Shown: positions 49,665 to 58,199, numbered from the stretch's first letter. The stretch is DNA of 64,000 nt from Sphingomonas cremea (GCF_021502585.1 NZ_JAKFGM010000001.1:124001-188000), one strand, 5' to 3'. The notes: generated by a model from the letters alone, not told the origin. A program made the numbers and translations.

Positions 49665-49701
49665 TTCGCTCGCCGCCTCTAGCCGCGGCAAGCGAATGAG
49701 G

Positions 49702-49737
49702 AGGGGCCCACGGCATTGCCGCGGGCCCCTTTCCTTT
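49702..49737 (+). terminator. Intrinsic terminator after the SWIB gene
   Basis: A long stem AGGGGCCC-A-CGGC / GCCG-C-GGGCCCCT with a 3-nt loop (ATT) and one internal mismatch, then TTCCTTTG. It may also serve the convergent Nudix gene on the other strand, whose stop is at 49752. Confidence 0.85.
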
Positions 49738-49751
49738 GCCTGCGAGTCGCA

Positions 49752-50507
49752 TCAGGCGCGAAAGGCAGTGGCAAGCGGCTCGGAAATGACCGGGTAGCCG
49801 CGCCCTTCGGGGATGCGGACGTGTCGGACGCCGTCGATTTCTTCGACCCAAGGGATGATCGTCTCGAGCGAATGAGCTTGCGCGTCGGATAGTGCGGAGC
49901 TGAGGGCGGCGTGCATGGCGAGCCGTTCCAGATTGCGCTTGGTCGGAAAGATCGCGCTCGCATCACCCCGGTCAATTCGCTCGAGTAGCTCGGATGGAGC
50001 GGCCCACTCGGCAGCGACGCATTCGCCGGGTTGCGGACTGGGTTGCCAATCACCGGCGGGCGCCGGAGCCAGGAAAAACATCGTATCGAATTTCCGCGGC
50101 TGCTTGAATGCCGGCATCCAGCGCGCGAACGGGGTCAGCGCGTCGAGGTCCGGCTCCAGGCGAAATTGCGTCAGCAGTGCCGCAAAATCGGATCCCTCGA
50201 GAAGGGCTCGTTGCAATTCACCACCCAAGGCGGGATCTCCAGCACCGCGTAGGGCTGGAATCACCGCCGTTTCTTCGATCGTCTCGCGGATGGCGGTAAT
50301 CTTTGCGGCGTCGCTGGGACGGCCCAGGGCCTCCGCCAAGGCCTGATCGGCTGCATCTACCCGTCCACCAGGAAATACGATCGCACCCGCGGCAAATGCC
50401 ATTGTCGCGGACCGTTCCACGACCAGGATCTGGGATTGATCTGCGTCGCCGGATCCGGGGTCGCGCCAAACGACCAACGTCGCGGCGGGAATGGCTTCAT
50501 CGGTCAT
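49752..50507 (-). CDS. Nudix hydrolase, NUDT19-like
   Basis: 251 residues. A Nudix box is present in altered form: FPGGRVDAAD, then an insertion, then TAIRETIEETAV, in which the final Gly of REUXEEXGU is Ala. This split layout, with an insert before the RE-x-x-EE helix, is typical of NUDT19-type (CoA or acyl-CoA) Nudix proteins. The N-terminus (AATLVVWRDP) and FKQPRKFDTMFFLA fit as well. Substrate unproven; may hydrolyse CoA derivatives. Cytoplasmic. Confidence 0.8.
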   Translation of the reverse strand: MTDEAIPAATLVVWRDPGSGDADQSQILVVERSATMAFAAGAIVFPGGRVDAADQALAEALGRPSDAAKITAIRETIEETAVIPALRGAGDPALGGELQRALLEGSDFAALLTQFRLEPDLDALTPFARWMPAFKQPRKFDTMFFLAPAPAGDWQPSPQPGECVAAEWAAPSELLERIDRGDASAIFPTKRNLERLAMHAALSSALSDAQAHSLETIIPWVEEIDGVRHVRIPEGRGYPVISEPLATAFRA

Positions 50508-50536
50508 CTTTACCGCCCTAGCAGGATTGGCCCTGC

Positions 50537-50596
50537 AAAAAAGGGCCGGCGCCCCACGGCGCCGACCCTTTCATTCCATCCGATTGGGATGGAATG
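50537..50596 (-). terminator. Two stacked hairpins with T-run, terminator of the small lipoprotein gene
   Basis: First, CATTCCATCC/GGATGGAATG (50572-50596) is a perfect 10-bp stem just after the stop. Then AAGGG-x-CGGCGCC/GGCGCCG-x-CCCTT follows (50541-50570), with a run of six A on the plus strand (T on the minus strand) at its end. Strong intrinsic terminator on the minus strand. Confidence 0.88.
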
Positions 50597-50597
50597 C

Positions 50598-50867
50598 TTA
50601 CATTGCGTTGACGGCGGCCGCGTTCACGTCGGCCTTGTCGACTGCCTCTTCCTTGTTCTCGCCTTCTTCGCGAAGTGCGTCGGCCTGGTTTTCCAGGGCG
50701 TCGGACTCGGCCGCATTGGCGGTATTGTCGGCAACCGCTTCAAGGTTGTCGGCAGCAGCGTCATAATTGTCGGCAATGTTGTCGCCGAGTGCGTCGTCAC
50801 CCTTGCCGCCGCAAGCGGCGAGAGCGAGCGCGGCGGCTCCAACGATGGCGAACGAAAGCTTCTTCAT
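50598..50867 (-). CDS. Small lipoprotein, Asp/Ala-rich
   Basis: 89 residues. Signal peptide with lipobox ALAACGG (Cys at residue 19), then an acidic, helical Ala/Asp/Asn repeat tail (NAAESDALENQADALREEG). AAGGGGA lies 6 nt before the ATG. Similar small lipoproteins are common in sphingomonads and look like envelope spacer or stress proteins; no biochemical function is known. It is transcribed away from the tmRNA gene. Confidence 0.75.
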   Translation of the reverse strand: MKKLSFAIVGAAALALAACGGKGDDALGDNIADNYDAAADNLEAVADNTANAAESDALENQADALREEGENKEEAVDKADVNAAAVNAM

Positions 50868-50977
50868 CAAAAATCCCCTTTGTTGCAGTGCGGAGGCGCT
50901 ATCGCCGCCCTCACATGGACGGTTCCAACGCAACCACTATGCCACGGTTCCGTAGCGGGACGCATTTTGTCAATCAC

Positions 50978-51006
50978 TTGCTTGGTAGGCGGCCGTCACC
51001 TATCTT
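50978..51006 (+). promoter_or_regulatory. Sigma-70-type promoter of ssrA
   Basis: TTGCTT and TATCTT are 17 nt apart, and the predicted start (about 51013) falls just before the acceptor piece of tmRNA. Confidence 0.55.
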
Positions 51007-51012
51007 ATGCGG

Positions 51013-51385
51013 GCCGGGAAACCGGCTATGTCGGTAGAGTATCTGGTGGAATAGGCATTTCGGACCCGGGGGGCAGTACCCCGGCGCCTCCACCACCAGC
51101 GGCGAAGCGGTTACCTTGAAGGGTCCGCCGCTGCTGATGGGGGCGAAATAGGATCGACGAGTGCAGTAAAGGCCTGGTTGCCGATCGGTATGAGCAGACC
51201 GCTAAAGGCTCATTCACACAAGTGCCAACGATAACGAGGCGCTCGCAATTGCCGCGTAACTAAGGGCCTAACGGTCTGAAGTTACAAGGACAAAAGCGCG
51301 GTTGGACCCCACCGGGCAACAGAAGGGGATTCCAGCGGTTCGGGGAGCACCGGGCAACAGAAGCTCCCCACCTTCCCCTCAATTC
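51013..51385 (+). ncRNA. ssrA: Transfer-messenger RNA, circularly permuted two-piece form
   Basis: The acceptor piece comes first and ends CGCCTCC-A-CCA (51085-51095). A spacer with a CAGCGGC/GCCGCTG stem follows (51096-51138). The coding piece starts GGGGGCG (51139), which pairs over 7 bp with CGCCTCC, then ATAGGATCGACGAG as in other tmRNAs. The tag frame is 51224-51259 and encodes ANDNEALAIAA then TAA. Two later hairpins share the loop ACCGGGCAACAGAA and are probably the pseudoknots. tmRNA with SmpB frees stalled ribosomes and tags the peptide for ClpXP. The 5' and 3' ends are approximate; the T-arm loop (GGCAGTA) lacks TTCGA. Confidence 0.93.
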
Positions 51386-51462
51386 GTCCATTGGTCGAAG
51401 CACGGCTTGCCGTTCGGCAGCACTCCGCGCAGGTTGCGCCGTCCAACCGGGGGAGTCGCCTG

Positions 51463-53502
51463 ATGTATTTACGCCGTGCCCTGTTCGCGCTTTGCCTTGC
51501 AGCTTCGCCTGTGGCTCTTGCCGCCGCGCCGGTTCCCAAGGACCAACTGCTGCAGCCACCGGCCAACGCCGACCATTTCGTGGTCGTGTCGGAGGCCGGC
51601 AAGCACGGCGACGAATGGCGATGGACGCTTCCTGACGGCAGCGTAGCCTATCGCGAATCGATCCTGCTGCGCGGCCTGGTGTTCGAACAGGACGAAGTCA
51701 TCCGCTTCGACAAGGACGGAAAGCCGGTCAGCTTCGTCATTCGCGGCGTGACGCCGTCGGGCGACTCCGCCGAGACATTCGCGATCGACCAGGCGATGGC
51801 GCACTGGAAGTCGCCGGTCGATGAGGGCGAAGCACCGGCAGGGCAGGCAATGTACTTCCCATACGGCGGCGCATTCCTTGCCAATGATGCGGGGATTTCC
51901 ACTTTCCTCCGCGCGGGAGCGGGCGGATTATCGCTCCTGCCGTCCGGGCGCGGCACGCTCGAGCCGTCGCGGACGATGACCGTAACCGGTCCGGCTGGGC
52001 CCAAGTCGATCCGTCTCTATTTCCTGAAAGGCGTGAACCAATCGCCGCAGCCGGTCTGGCTCGACGAGCAAGGCAAGCTGTTCGGTTTCTTCGGCGGGCT
52101 TGGCTTGCTTCCGGCCGGCTATGAGGGGAACCTTAAGCCCATTATCGCAGCCCAGGAGGCGGCGATTGCCGAGCTGACACCGGCCATCGCCAAGCGGCTG
52201 CTCACCGCCGAGGCGCGGCAGCCGATCCTGTTTCGCAACGTCAAGATTTACGACGCCGACAAGGAGCGCTTTGTCGAAGGCCAGAATGTCGTCGTCAGTG
52301 ACGGCAAGATAAGCCTCGTCGGAACGGCGCTGCCGAAGCTCCCTGCCGGTGCCAAGGTCATTGACGGTACCGGAAAGACGCTGGTTCCCGGGCTTTGGGA
52401 CAGCCACATGCATGTTTCCGACGATTTCAATGTGCTCAGCGAGGTCGCGCTGGGCGTGACTTCGATCCGTAATCCAGGCGGGAGCATCGAGCTCGCCGTG
52501 TCGCAGCGCAAGCGCCGCGCCGAGGGGGCGCTAGTCGCGCCTGAGACATTCTCGTCGGTGATCATCGACCAGAAAGGCCCGCTCGCCGCGCAGGGCAGCC
52601 TGACGGTGTCGAGCCTCGAGGAGACGATCGCCGCCGTCCATAAGGTCAAGGACGCGGGGCTGACTGCAGTCAAATTCTATACGTCGATGAAGCCCGAATG
52701 GATTCCGCCAGCCGCGGCCGAGGCGCATAAGCTCGGGCTCCACGTCCACGGCCATATCCCGGCGGGCATGCGCACCCTGGATGCGGTGAACGCCGGTTAT
52801 GACGAGATCACGCACATTTATTTCGCGACCATGCAAGCGATGCCCGAAGAGGTAGTCGCGAAGTCGAACACGACGATGCGGCTGCTGGGCCCCGGCAAAT
52901 ATTTCAAGGGCGTCGACTTCAACGCGGAGCCGACCAGGACGGTGATCAAGACCCTGGCCGATAAGCATATTGCCGTCGATCCGACTTTGGTCGTTGTTGA
53001 AGGAACACTTCTTTCTGAGGCAGGCAAGGTTTCGCCGGCCTACACCGCCTATGTCGGCACGCTTCCACCGGCGACCGAGCGGGGTTTCAAGTCGGGACCG
53101 CTGCCGTTGCTGGAAGGAATGACGCGCGATGACGCGGCCGCCAGCGTCAAGCACATGGTCGAATATGTGGCGGTGATGCGCAAGGCTGGAGTGCCCATCG
53201 TTGCGGGCACCGACGGCAGCGGGCTCGAACTGGTTCGTGAGTTGGAGCTGTACGTCGAAGGCGGCATGACCCCGGCCGAGGCGCTTGCAACCGCAACCAT
53301 CGACGCCGCGCGCAACGTCAAGGCCGACAAGCGCACAGGATCGATTGCGGTAGGCAAGGAAGCGGATTTGTTGCTTGTCAGCGGCGATCCGGAAAAGAAC
53401 ATTGGCGACCTTCGTCATGTCGACCTGGTCGTGCTGGATGGGGCGGCGATGGATGGCGACGCCCTGCGTAAGGAAGCCGGATTCAGCGGAAAGCCGAAAT
53501 AG
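51463..53502 (+). CDS. Secreted amidohydrolase-family protein with extra N-terminal domain
   Basis: 679 residues. A signal peptide ends near LAAA. Residues ~25-270 form a domain I do not recognise (YRESILLRGLVFEQDEVIRF, then KSIRLYFLKGVNQSPQPVW). Then comes an amidohydrolase barrel: metal motif GLWDSHMHVSDD (H-x-H), the Lys in AVKFYTSM, the His in HVHGHIP and THIYF, and the Asp in GTDGSGLE. Family members include imidazolonepropionase- and prolidase-like enzymes. Likely periplasmic. GGGGGAG precedes the ATG. Substrate unknown. A lipoprotein gene follows after 22 nt. Confidence 0.85.
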   Translation: MYLRRALFALCLAASPVALAAAPVPKDQLLQPPANADHFVVVSEAGKHGDEWRWTLPDGSVAYRESILLRGLVFEQDEVIRFDKDGKPVSFVIRGVTPSGDSAETFAIDQAMAHWKSPVDEGEAPAGQAMYFPYGGAFLANDAGISTFLRAGAGGLSLLPSGRGTLEPSRTMTVTGPAGPKSIRLYFLKGVNQSPQPVWLDEQGKLFGFFGGLGLLPAGYEGNLKPIIAAQEAAIAELTPAIAKRLLTAEARQPILFRNVKIYDADKERFVEGQNVVVSDGKISLVGTALPKLPAGAKVIDGTGKTLVPGLWDSHMHVSDDFNVLSEVALGVTSIRNPGGSIELAVSQRKRRAEGALVAPETFSSVIIDQKGPLAAQGSLTVSSLEETIAAVHKVKDAGLTAVKFYTSMKPEWIPPAAAEAHKLGLHVHGHIPAGMRTLDAVNAGYDEITHIYFATMQAMPEEVVAKSNTTMRLLGPGKYFKGVDFNAEPTRTVIKTLADKHIAVDPTLVVVEGTLLSEAGKVSPAYTAYVGTLPPATERGFKSGPLPLLEGMTRDDAAASVKHMVEYVAVMRKAGVPIVAGTDGSGLELVRELELYVEGGMTPAEALATATIDAARNVKADKRTGSIAVGKEADLLLVSGDPEKNIGDLRHVDLVVLDGAAMDGDALRKEAGFSGKPK

Positions 53503-53524
53503 GTTCGACCAAAGGGGGCGTGGG

Positions 53525-54406
53525 ATGCGCAACTGGGGAAAAATGCTTGCGGTCGCGGTGGCGCCGCTGATGCTGAGCGGTTGCCTGTGGGGACCGGGGA
53601 AATTCAATTCCGAGCTTGCCCTCCGCAAGAACGGAAGCTTCGTCCTCGATTATCGTGGGGAGGTCGTCCTGCAAATGCCCGACGACAAGGGACCGCCTGC
53701 AGGGCCGTGGGAAAGCGGCATGGCGCGATGCTACGCCGACGGGCGGCGCCAGGTCGTGTCGGACATTGTTCCAATCACCCTGGAGCCCGACGACGGGACC
53801 GAAAGCGAAGAATCTGATGAGGTGCGCGCCTGCACGGCGGCTGAGTCAGCCAAGCTCAAGTCCGAATATGAAAAGAAGGCTGCGGAGAGGAACGCCGAGC
53901 GCATGAAGGAATCCGATAACATGGCCCAGATGCTCGGCCTGCCGGGCGCTGACGATGCTTCAAACCGACGCTTTGCCGAGAATCTGGTGAAATACAAAGG
54001 CTGGCGGTCGGTCACCTACAAGGGCAAGGGCGTATTCGAGGTCGACTATCATGTCGAAGGCAGGATCGGGCAGGACTATGTCTTTCCGGTGATGCCCAGC
54101 AGCGACCTCATCATCCCATTCATCACCATAAGGCAGCGCAACGATGGATCGGTCATGGTCACGGCGCCGGCCCTGACTGGCGGATCGGGCCCATTCAGCG
54201 CCCGCGCCAAGATGATGGGCCTGCCCGACAAAGGCAGCGATGGTCCGGTATCGCGTGCCGAAGGCCGCTTCACGATCGTCACCGACGGCGAGATCCTGAC
54301 CAACAATAGCGAGGACGGGCCAGTCACCCATCCCACTGGGCGTCAGGTCCATTGGGACGTCGGCCCGGGATCGGACAAGATCCCGGAGATGCTTGTCCGG
54401 CTTTAG
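53525..54406 (+). CDS. Lipoprotein, function unknown
   Basis: 293 residues. Lipobox LSGC (Cys at residue 20). The mature part begins FNSELALRKNGSFVLDYRGEV, has a lysine-rich coiled segment (SAKLKSEYEKKAAERNAERM) in the middle and beta-rich ends. No family recognised. AAGGGGG lies before the ATG. The gene follows the amidohydrolase by 22 nt on the same strand, so they are probably co-transcribed. Its stop is interlocked with that of mscL. Confidence 0.65.
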   Translation: MRNWGKMLAVAVAPLMLSGCLWGPGKFNSELALRKNGSFVLDYRGEVVLQMPDDKGPPAGPWESGMARCYADGRRQVVSDIVPITLEPDDGTESEESDEVRACTAAESAKLKSEYEKKAAERNAERMKESDNMAQMLGLPGADDASNRRFAENLVKYKGWRSVTYKGKGVFEVDYHVEGRIGQDYVFPVMPSSDLIIPFITIRQRNDGSVMVTAPALTGGSGPFSARAKMMGLPDKGSDGPVSRAEGRFTIVTDGEILTNNSEDGPVTHPTGRQVHWDVGPGSDKIPEMLVRL

Positions 54407-54822
54407 CGCCGCTTCAGCTCGTCGCGGATTTCCGTCAGCAAATCGACTTCGGTCGGTCCCGCGGCTTCATCGCCGCGCTTCATCATCTTGGTGGCGCTGC
54501 GAATAATGAGGAAGATGACGAAGGCCAGAATCGCGAAATTGATCAGCACGGTGATGAACTGGCCCCAGCCAAGCACAGGAATTCCGGCGGCCTTCAGGTC
54601 CGCGTAGCTGGCCGGATTGCCGGCAAATCCCTCCGGGATTGGGCCCAGCACGGTGAAATAGCTGGCGAAATCCAGCCCGCCGAAGATTGCCCCGACGACG
54701 GGCATGATGATGTCGTCGGTCAGGCTCTTGGTGATGGTGGCGAACGCGGCGCCGATGATCACGGCTACAGCCAGATCGAGGACGTTGCCGCGGGCGATGA
54801 AGGCCTTGAATTCGGAAAGCAT
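54403..54822 (-). CDS. mscL: Large-conductance mechanosensitive channel
   Basis: 139 residues, standard MscL length. MLSEFKAFIARGNVLDLAVAVIIGAAF (amphipathic helix plus first membrane helix), DIIMPVVGAIFGG and GQFITVLINFAILAFVIFLIIRS (second helix) are clear. MscL pentamers open under membrane tension during hypo-osmotic shock to save the cell. The start follows GGGGGA by 7 nt; longer frames were rejected. Convergent with the lipoprotein gene, with a 4-nt overlap of stops. Confidence 0.96.
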   Translation of the reverse strand: MLSEFKAFIARGNVLDLAVAVIIGAAFATITKSLTDDIIMPVVGAIFGGLDFASYFTVLGPIPEGFAGNPASYADLKAAGIPVLGWGQFITVLINFAILAFVIFLIIRSATKMMKRGDEAAGPTEVDLLTEIRDELKRR

Positions 54823-54943
54823 GACGATTTCCCCCGAAGTGCCGTGGACGCCTGACAACCTGTCTTGTTTCCGACGCGATTGAAAGGGGCTTGGGACTGT
54901 CCTACCTATATAAGCCACTTTGACCCACATGGGGGACATGGAC

Positions 54944-55543
54944 ATGACTGCACTTCGTCGTTTCGGCATTCTCGCACCGCTTGCCGCCCTGTCGCTGGCC
55001 GGATGCGGCATCAATTCGGTCCCGACGGCCGAGGAGAATGTGAACGCCAAATGGGCCAATGTTCAAAGCGAATATCAACGCCGAAGCGACCTCATTCCCA
55101 ATCTGGTCGAGACGGTGAAGGGCTATGCCAAGCAGGAAAGCGGCGTCCTGATCGCTGTCACCGAGGCTCGGGCGGACGCCGGCCGGGTCCAACTCAGCGC
55201 CGCCGACCTCGACGACCCGGCCAAGGTGCGAGCATTCAACGATGCCCAGAACCGGCTGACCCAAGCGATAATTCCGCTGCAGCGGCTGCAAGAGGCTTAT
55301 CCGGAACTCAAATCCAACCAGAATTTCCTGACGCTGCAGAGCCAGATCGAAGGCACCGAGAATTCGATCCTGGTTTCTCGCCGCGACTATAACGAAGCGG
55401 TTCAGGCCTATAACACCCGCATCCGCACCTTCCCGGACGCGATTGGCGCCAAAATCTTCTACGGCGCCAAGCCCAAGGTCCCGTTCGAAGCGGCCGCGGG
55501 CGCGCAGGAAGCGCCAAAAGTCGACTTCAACACCGCGGGCTGA
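54944..55543 (+). CDS. LemA family lipoprotein
   Basis: 199 residues. An apparent lipobox (LAGCGINS) then ENVNAKWANVQSEYQRRSDLIPNLVETVKGYA, the hallmark LemA start, and a four-helix core. LemA proteins are membrane-anchored with unknown biochemical function; they often precede TPM-domain genes. ATG at 54944, 7 nt after GGGGGA; several in-frame ATGs lie 5-15 nt upstream. Same-strand neighbours: two TPM genes and a Nudix gene, separated by 0-2 nt. Confidence 0.9.
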   Translation: MTALRRFGILAPLAALSLAGCGINSVPTAEENVNAKWANVQSEYQRRSDLIPNLVETVKGYAKQESGVLIAVTEARADAGRVQLSAADLDDPAKVRAFNDAQNRLTQAIIPLQRLQEAYPELKSNQNFLTLQSQIEGTENSILVSRRDYNEAVQAYNTRIRTFPDAIGAKIFYGAKPKVPFEAAAGAQEAPKVDFNTAG

Positions 55544-55544
55544 G

Positions 55545-56327
55545 GTGATTCGCTATTTCGTCGGCCTGTGGCTGGCGGTGCTGCTTGCCGCAACGCCAGC
55601 CCATGCCCAGACCTTTCCCAAGCTGACCGGTCGCATCGTTGACCAGGCGGGACTGCTGACGCCAGCGCAGGTCGTAGATCTCAGCTCCAAGTCAGAGGCG
55701 CTGGAGGCGCGGACCGGCCGGCAGTTCGTAATCGCCACCGTCAACAGCCTCGAGGGGCGGACGATCGAGGATTATGGCTATCGGTTGGGGCGCAGCTGGG
55801 GGATCGGCAATGAGCAGAAGGACGATGGGGTCATCCTTCTTGTTGCGCCCAACGAGCGAAAGGTCCGGATCGAAACCGGTTATGGGGCGCGTGTCTTCCT
55901 GACCGACGCCGTGTCGAGCGTAATCATCCGCGAGAGCATCGTGCCGCGGTTCAAGGCCGGCGACTTTGGCGGAGGGATATCCGCCGGTGCGGATCAGATC
56001 ATCCAGATGATGGCATTGTCACCGGCAGAGGCAGCCAAGCGCGCGCAGGAGATTGGCGCGCAGGAAAGCCAGCGGCGCGAGCCGAGCGTCAATCCATTCC
56101 CGGTGCTTTTCATCGTTATCATTTTCTTCGTCATCATCGGCTCGATTGCGCGGCGAGCCGGCGGTCGGCGCTATCGGGGCCGCGGCGGCATCAGCCCATG
56201 GGTCATTCTGTGGGGCCTGGATGCAATCAGTCGAGGCGGCCGTGGCGGCGGCTGGGGCGGCGGCGGTGGCGGCTTCTCCGGCGGTGGGGGATCGTTCGGC
56301 GGTGGCGGCGCTTCGGGGGGCTGGTGA
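55545..56327 (+). CDS. TPM-domain membrane protein (YgcG type) with Gly-rich tail
   Basis: 260 residues. GTG start 1 nt after the lemA stop. Signal peptide (VLLAATPAHA), TPM domain (LTGRIVDQAGLLTPAQ, GVILLVAPNERKVRIETGYG), a membrane helix (VLFIVIIFFVIIG) and a Gly-rich C-terminus (GGGGGFSGGGGSFGGGG). TPM domains fold like a phosphatase and cooperate with LemA, perhaps in membrane protein or photosystem repair. Role in this operon unproven. Confidence 0.85.
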   Translation: MIRYFVGLWLAVLLAATPAHAQTFPKLTGRIVDQAGLLTPAQVVDLSSKSEALEARTGRQFVIATVNSLEGRTIEDYGYRLGRSWGIGNEQKDDGVILLVAPNERKVRIETGYGARVFLTDAVSSVIIRESIVPRFKAGDFGGGISAGADQIIQMMALSPAEAAKRAQEIGAQESQRREPSVNPFPVLFIVIIFFVIIGSIARRAGGRRYRGRGGISPWVILWGLDAISRGGRGGGWGGGGGGFSGGGGSFGGGGASGGW

Positions 56328-56998
56328 TGTTGAAACTGAGTGACGATGACCACGCCAAGGTGAGCGCTGCGGTGGCCGCTGCCGAGGCGAAGAGCGATGG
56401 CGAAATCATCGCCATCGCCGCCGATCGGTCGGACGCCTATCACGACGTCGGCCTGCACTATGCGGTGCTGGTGCTGTTCCTGGTGCTCGCCTACTTTGCT
56501 GCCTTGCCGCACCAGCTTGAGTTTTGGTGGACGCGGCTGATGGGCTGGTCGGCGGAACCGACCCTGCGCGAGCTGCTGACGCTGTTGCTCGGCTTCGCGC
56601 TGGCCAAATTCCTGGTCGTGCTGTTCATCCTCAAATGGATGCCGCTTCGGCTGGCGCTGACCCCTGGATCGACCAAGACCCGGCGGGTCCGGCGGCGGGC
56701 CGTGATGCTGTTCAAAACCGGCGGCGAGCGACGGACGATCGGGCGTACGGGCATCCTCATTTACCTGTCGATGGGCGAACATCGTGCCGAGATCATCGGC
56801 GACGAGGCGATTACCGCGGTGACGACGCCCGAAACCTGGGGAGAGGCGATGGCCGCGCTCGTAACCCATGTGAAGGCCGGTCGGCCGGGCGACGGCATCG
56901 TGGCCGCAGTGGAACTCATAGGCGGCGTGCTGGCCGAACATTTTCCCAAGAGCTCCACCGATACCAATGAAATCCCAGACAAGCTGATTGAGTTGTGA
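56327..56998 (+). CDS. Second TPM-domain membrane protein
   Basis: 223 residues. ATG overlaps the previous stop (TGATG). SDDDHAKVSAAVAAAEAKSDGEIIAI is the start of a TPM-like domain, interrupted by two membrane helices (VGLHYAVLVLFLVLAYFAAL and LLTLLLGFALAKFLVVLFILKW), then GEHRAEIIGDEAITA resumes it. It has no signal peptide. It is the C-terminal, membrane-inserted partner that often follows YgcG-type proteins in lemA operons. Confidence 0.78.
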   Translation: MLKLSDDDHAKVSAAVAAAEAKSDGEIIAIAADRSDAYHDVGLHYAVLVLFLVLAYFAALPHQLEFWWTRLMGWSAEPTLRELLTLLLGFALAKFLVVLFILKWMPLRLALTPGSTKTRRVRRRAVMLFKTGGERRTIGRTGILIYLSMGEHRAEIIGDEAITAVTTPETWGEAMAALVTHVKAGRPGDGIVAAVELIGGVLAEHFPKSSTDTNEIPDKLIEL

Positions 56999-57510
56999 TG
57001 GGCGAGCGTAAGGTCGAATGGGAAGGCAAATATATCCGCGTCGTCCGTGAAGGGACGTGGGAATATGTCGAGCGTTGCGGCGGGGTCCACGCGGTTGTGA
57101 TCCTGGCCAAGCATGACGGAAAGGTCGTGCTAGTCGAACAGTATCGCGTTCCGCTTGGCCGCCAATGCATCGAGCTTCCTGCCGGCCTGGTCGGCGACGA
57201 AGATCCCGACGCAGGGGTCGAAGACACGGCCATCAAGGAGCTGGAGGAAGAGACAGGCTTTACCGCGGAGCGGATCGAAGTGCTGGGCGAATTCTTCAGT
57301 TCACCGGGAATGGTCGGCGAGGGCTTCACCCTGGTCCGGGCACATGAATTGACGCGCATCGGCGACGGCGGCGGCAACGAGCATGAGGACATCGTGGTCC
57401 ATTTCGTGCCGCGATCGGAAATTGCTGACTTTGTGTCGCGGAAGCGCGCCGAAGGCTGCGCAATTGACGTGAAGATGCTGTTGCTGTTGGCCGACGGCTT
57501 GCTTGGCTGA
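56998..57510 (+). CDS. Nudix hydrolase, ADP-ribose pyrophosphatase type
   Basis: 170 residues. ATG overlaps the preceding stop (TGATG). Nudix box GLVGDEDPDAGVEDTAIKELEEETGF (the Arg of RE-x-x-EE is Lys). The preceding ELPAGL and the aromatic KYIRVVREGTWEYVERCGG lead are typical of ADP-ribose pyrophosphatases, which cleave ADP-ribose to AMP and ribose 5-phosphate. Last gene of the lemA operon; no functional link to its neighbours is evident. Confidence 0.85.
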   Translation: MGERKVEWEGKYIRVVREGTWEYVERCGGVHAVVILAKHDGKVVLVEQYRVPLGRQCIELPAGLVGDEDPDAGVEDTAIKELEEETGFTAERIEVLGEFFSSPGMVGEGFTLVRAHELTRIGDGGGNEHEDIVVHFVPRSEIADFVSRKRAEGCAIDVKMLLLLADGLLG

Positions 57511-57523
57511 CGCTTTTATCGAG

Positions 57524-57545
57524 CCCAACCGACTAGGCGGTTGGG
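57524..57545. terminator. Hairpin between convergent Nudix and cNMP-binding genes
   Basis: CCCAACCG/CGGTTGGG, an 8-bp stem with a 6-nt loop that contains the minus-strand stop codon. No T-run on either side; may protect both 3' ends. Confidence 0.4.
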
Positions 57546-58192
57546 GCAGCTGCGCGGTTCATCGCATCCAGCTTTTCACGCAGGCTGATCGTGAAGCTGT
57601 GCTCAAGCGCATGACGCGCGTCCGGATTGGCGGCCAAAAAGGCGTTGAGCGCCCGGCCCTGCGCGCACCAGAAGCGTGAGGGCTGGGTGAGCGTGACGGT
57701 CGCGATCGCGGCTGACTCGCCAAGCACTGTCGCCTCACCGATCAACTGACCGGGAACGACCCGGCCGACCAGATTGCCGCGGGAGTGAACGTCGCCGGCG
57801 CCCGTGGCCAGGAAATAAAGCTGCGCCGCTGGCTCGCCTTCGCGGACCAGCACGTCGCCCGGGCGGCCCTCGATCCACATGCCCTGATCGATCAATCGGC
57901 GCGCCTGCGCTCGACCCAGCCCCGCAAGCGGGCCGGAGAACATGGTCTTTTCGTCATCGTCGAATTTGGCCGCGCGGTCGGCACCTATCACGCTGGCCGC
58001 CTGGACGCCTGCCACGATGAGCATCAGGAAAGGCAACACCATTGCCATCAGCCCGTACGAGACCAGGCCATAAAGCAGGCCGAACAGGCCCGTCAGCCCC
58101 AGCAGCAAATGACTGATCAGGCGCGAGCGCGACAGCAGCGCCCCGAGTGCCGCGGCAAATATACCCAGGTAAAGACCGAGCGCCATGGTCAT
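57533..58192 (-). CDS. Membrane protein with cyclic-nucleotide-binding fold
   Basis: 219 residues. Two or three N-terminal membrane helices (LGIFAAALGALLS, HLLLGLTGLFGLLYGLV, MVLPFLMLIVAGVQ) are followed by a CNB beta-barrel (ARRLIDQGMWIEGRPGDVLVREG, then VVPGQLIGEATVLGES). The phosphate-binding cassette keeps its Gly-Glu, but where most sensors have an Arg (P-R-A-A) this one reads A-A-I-A, so binding may be weak or altered. It is third in a unit with a FecR-like gene and an adenylate cyclase gene. It probably reads the cyclase output at the membrane. Confidence 0.75.
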   Translation of the reverse strand: MTMALGLYLGIFAAALGALLSRSRLISHLLLGLTGLFGLLYGLVSYGLMAMVLPFLMLIVAGVQAASVIGADRAAKFDDDEKTMFSGPLAGLGRAQARRLIDQGMWIEGRPGDVLVREGEPAAQLYFLATGAGDVHSRGNLVGRVVPGQLIGEATVLGESAAIATVTLTQPSRFWCAQGRALNAFLAANPDARHALEHSFTISLREKLDAMNRAAAPTA

Positions 58193-58199
58193 AGCGGCA

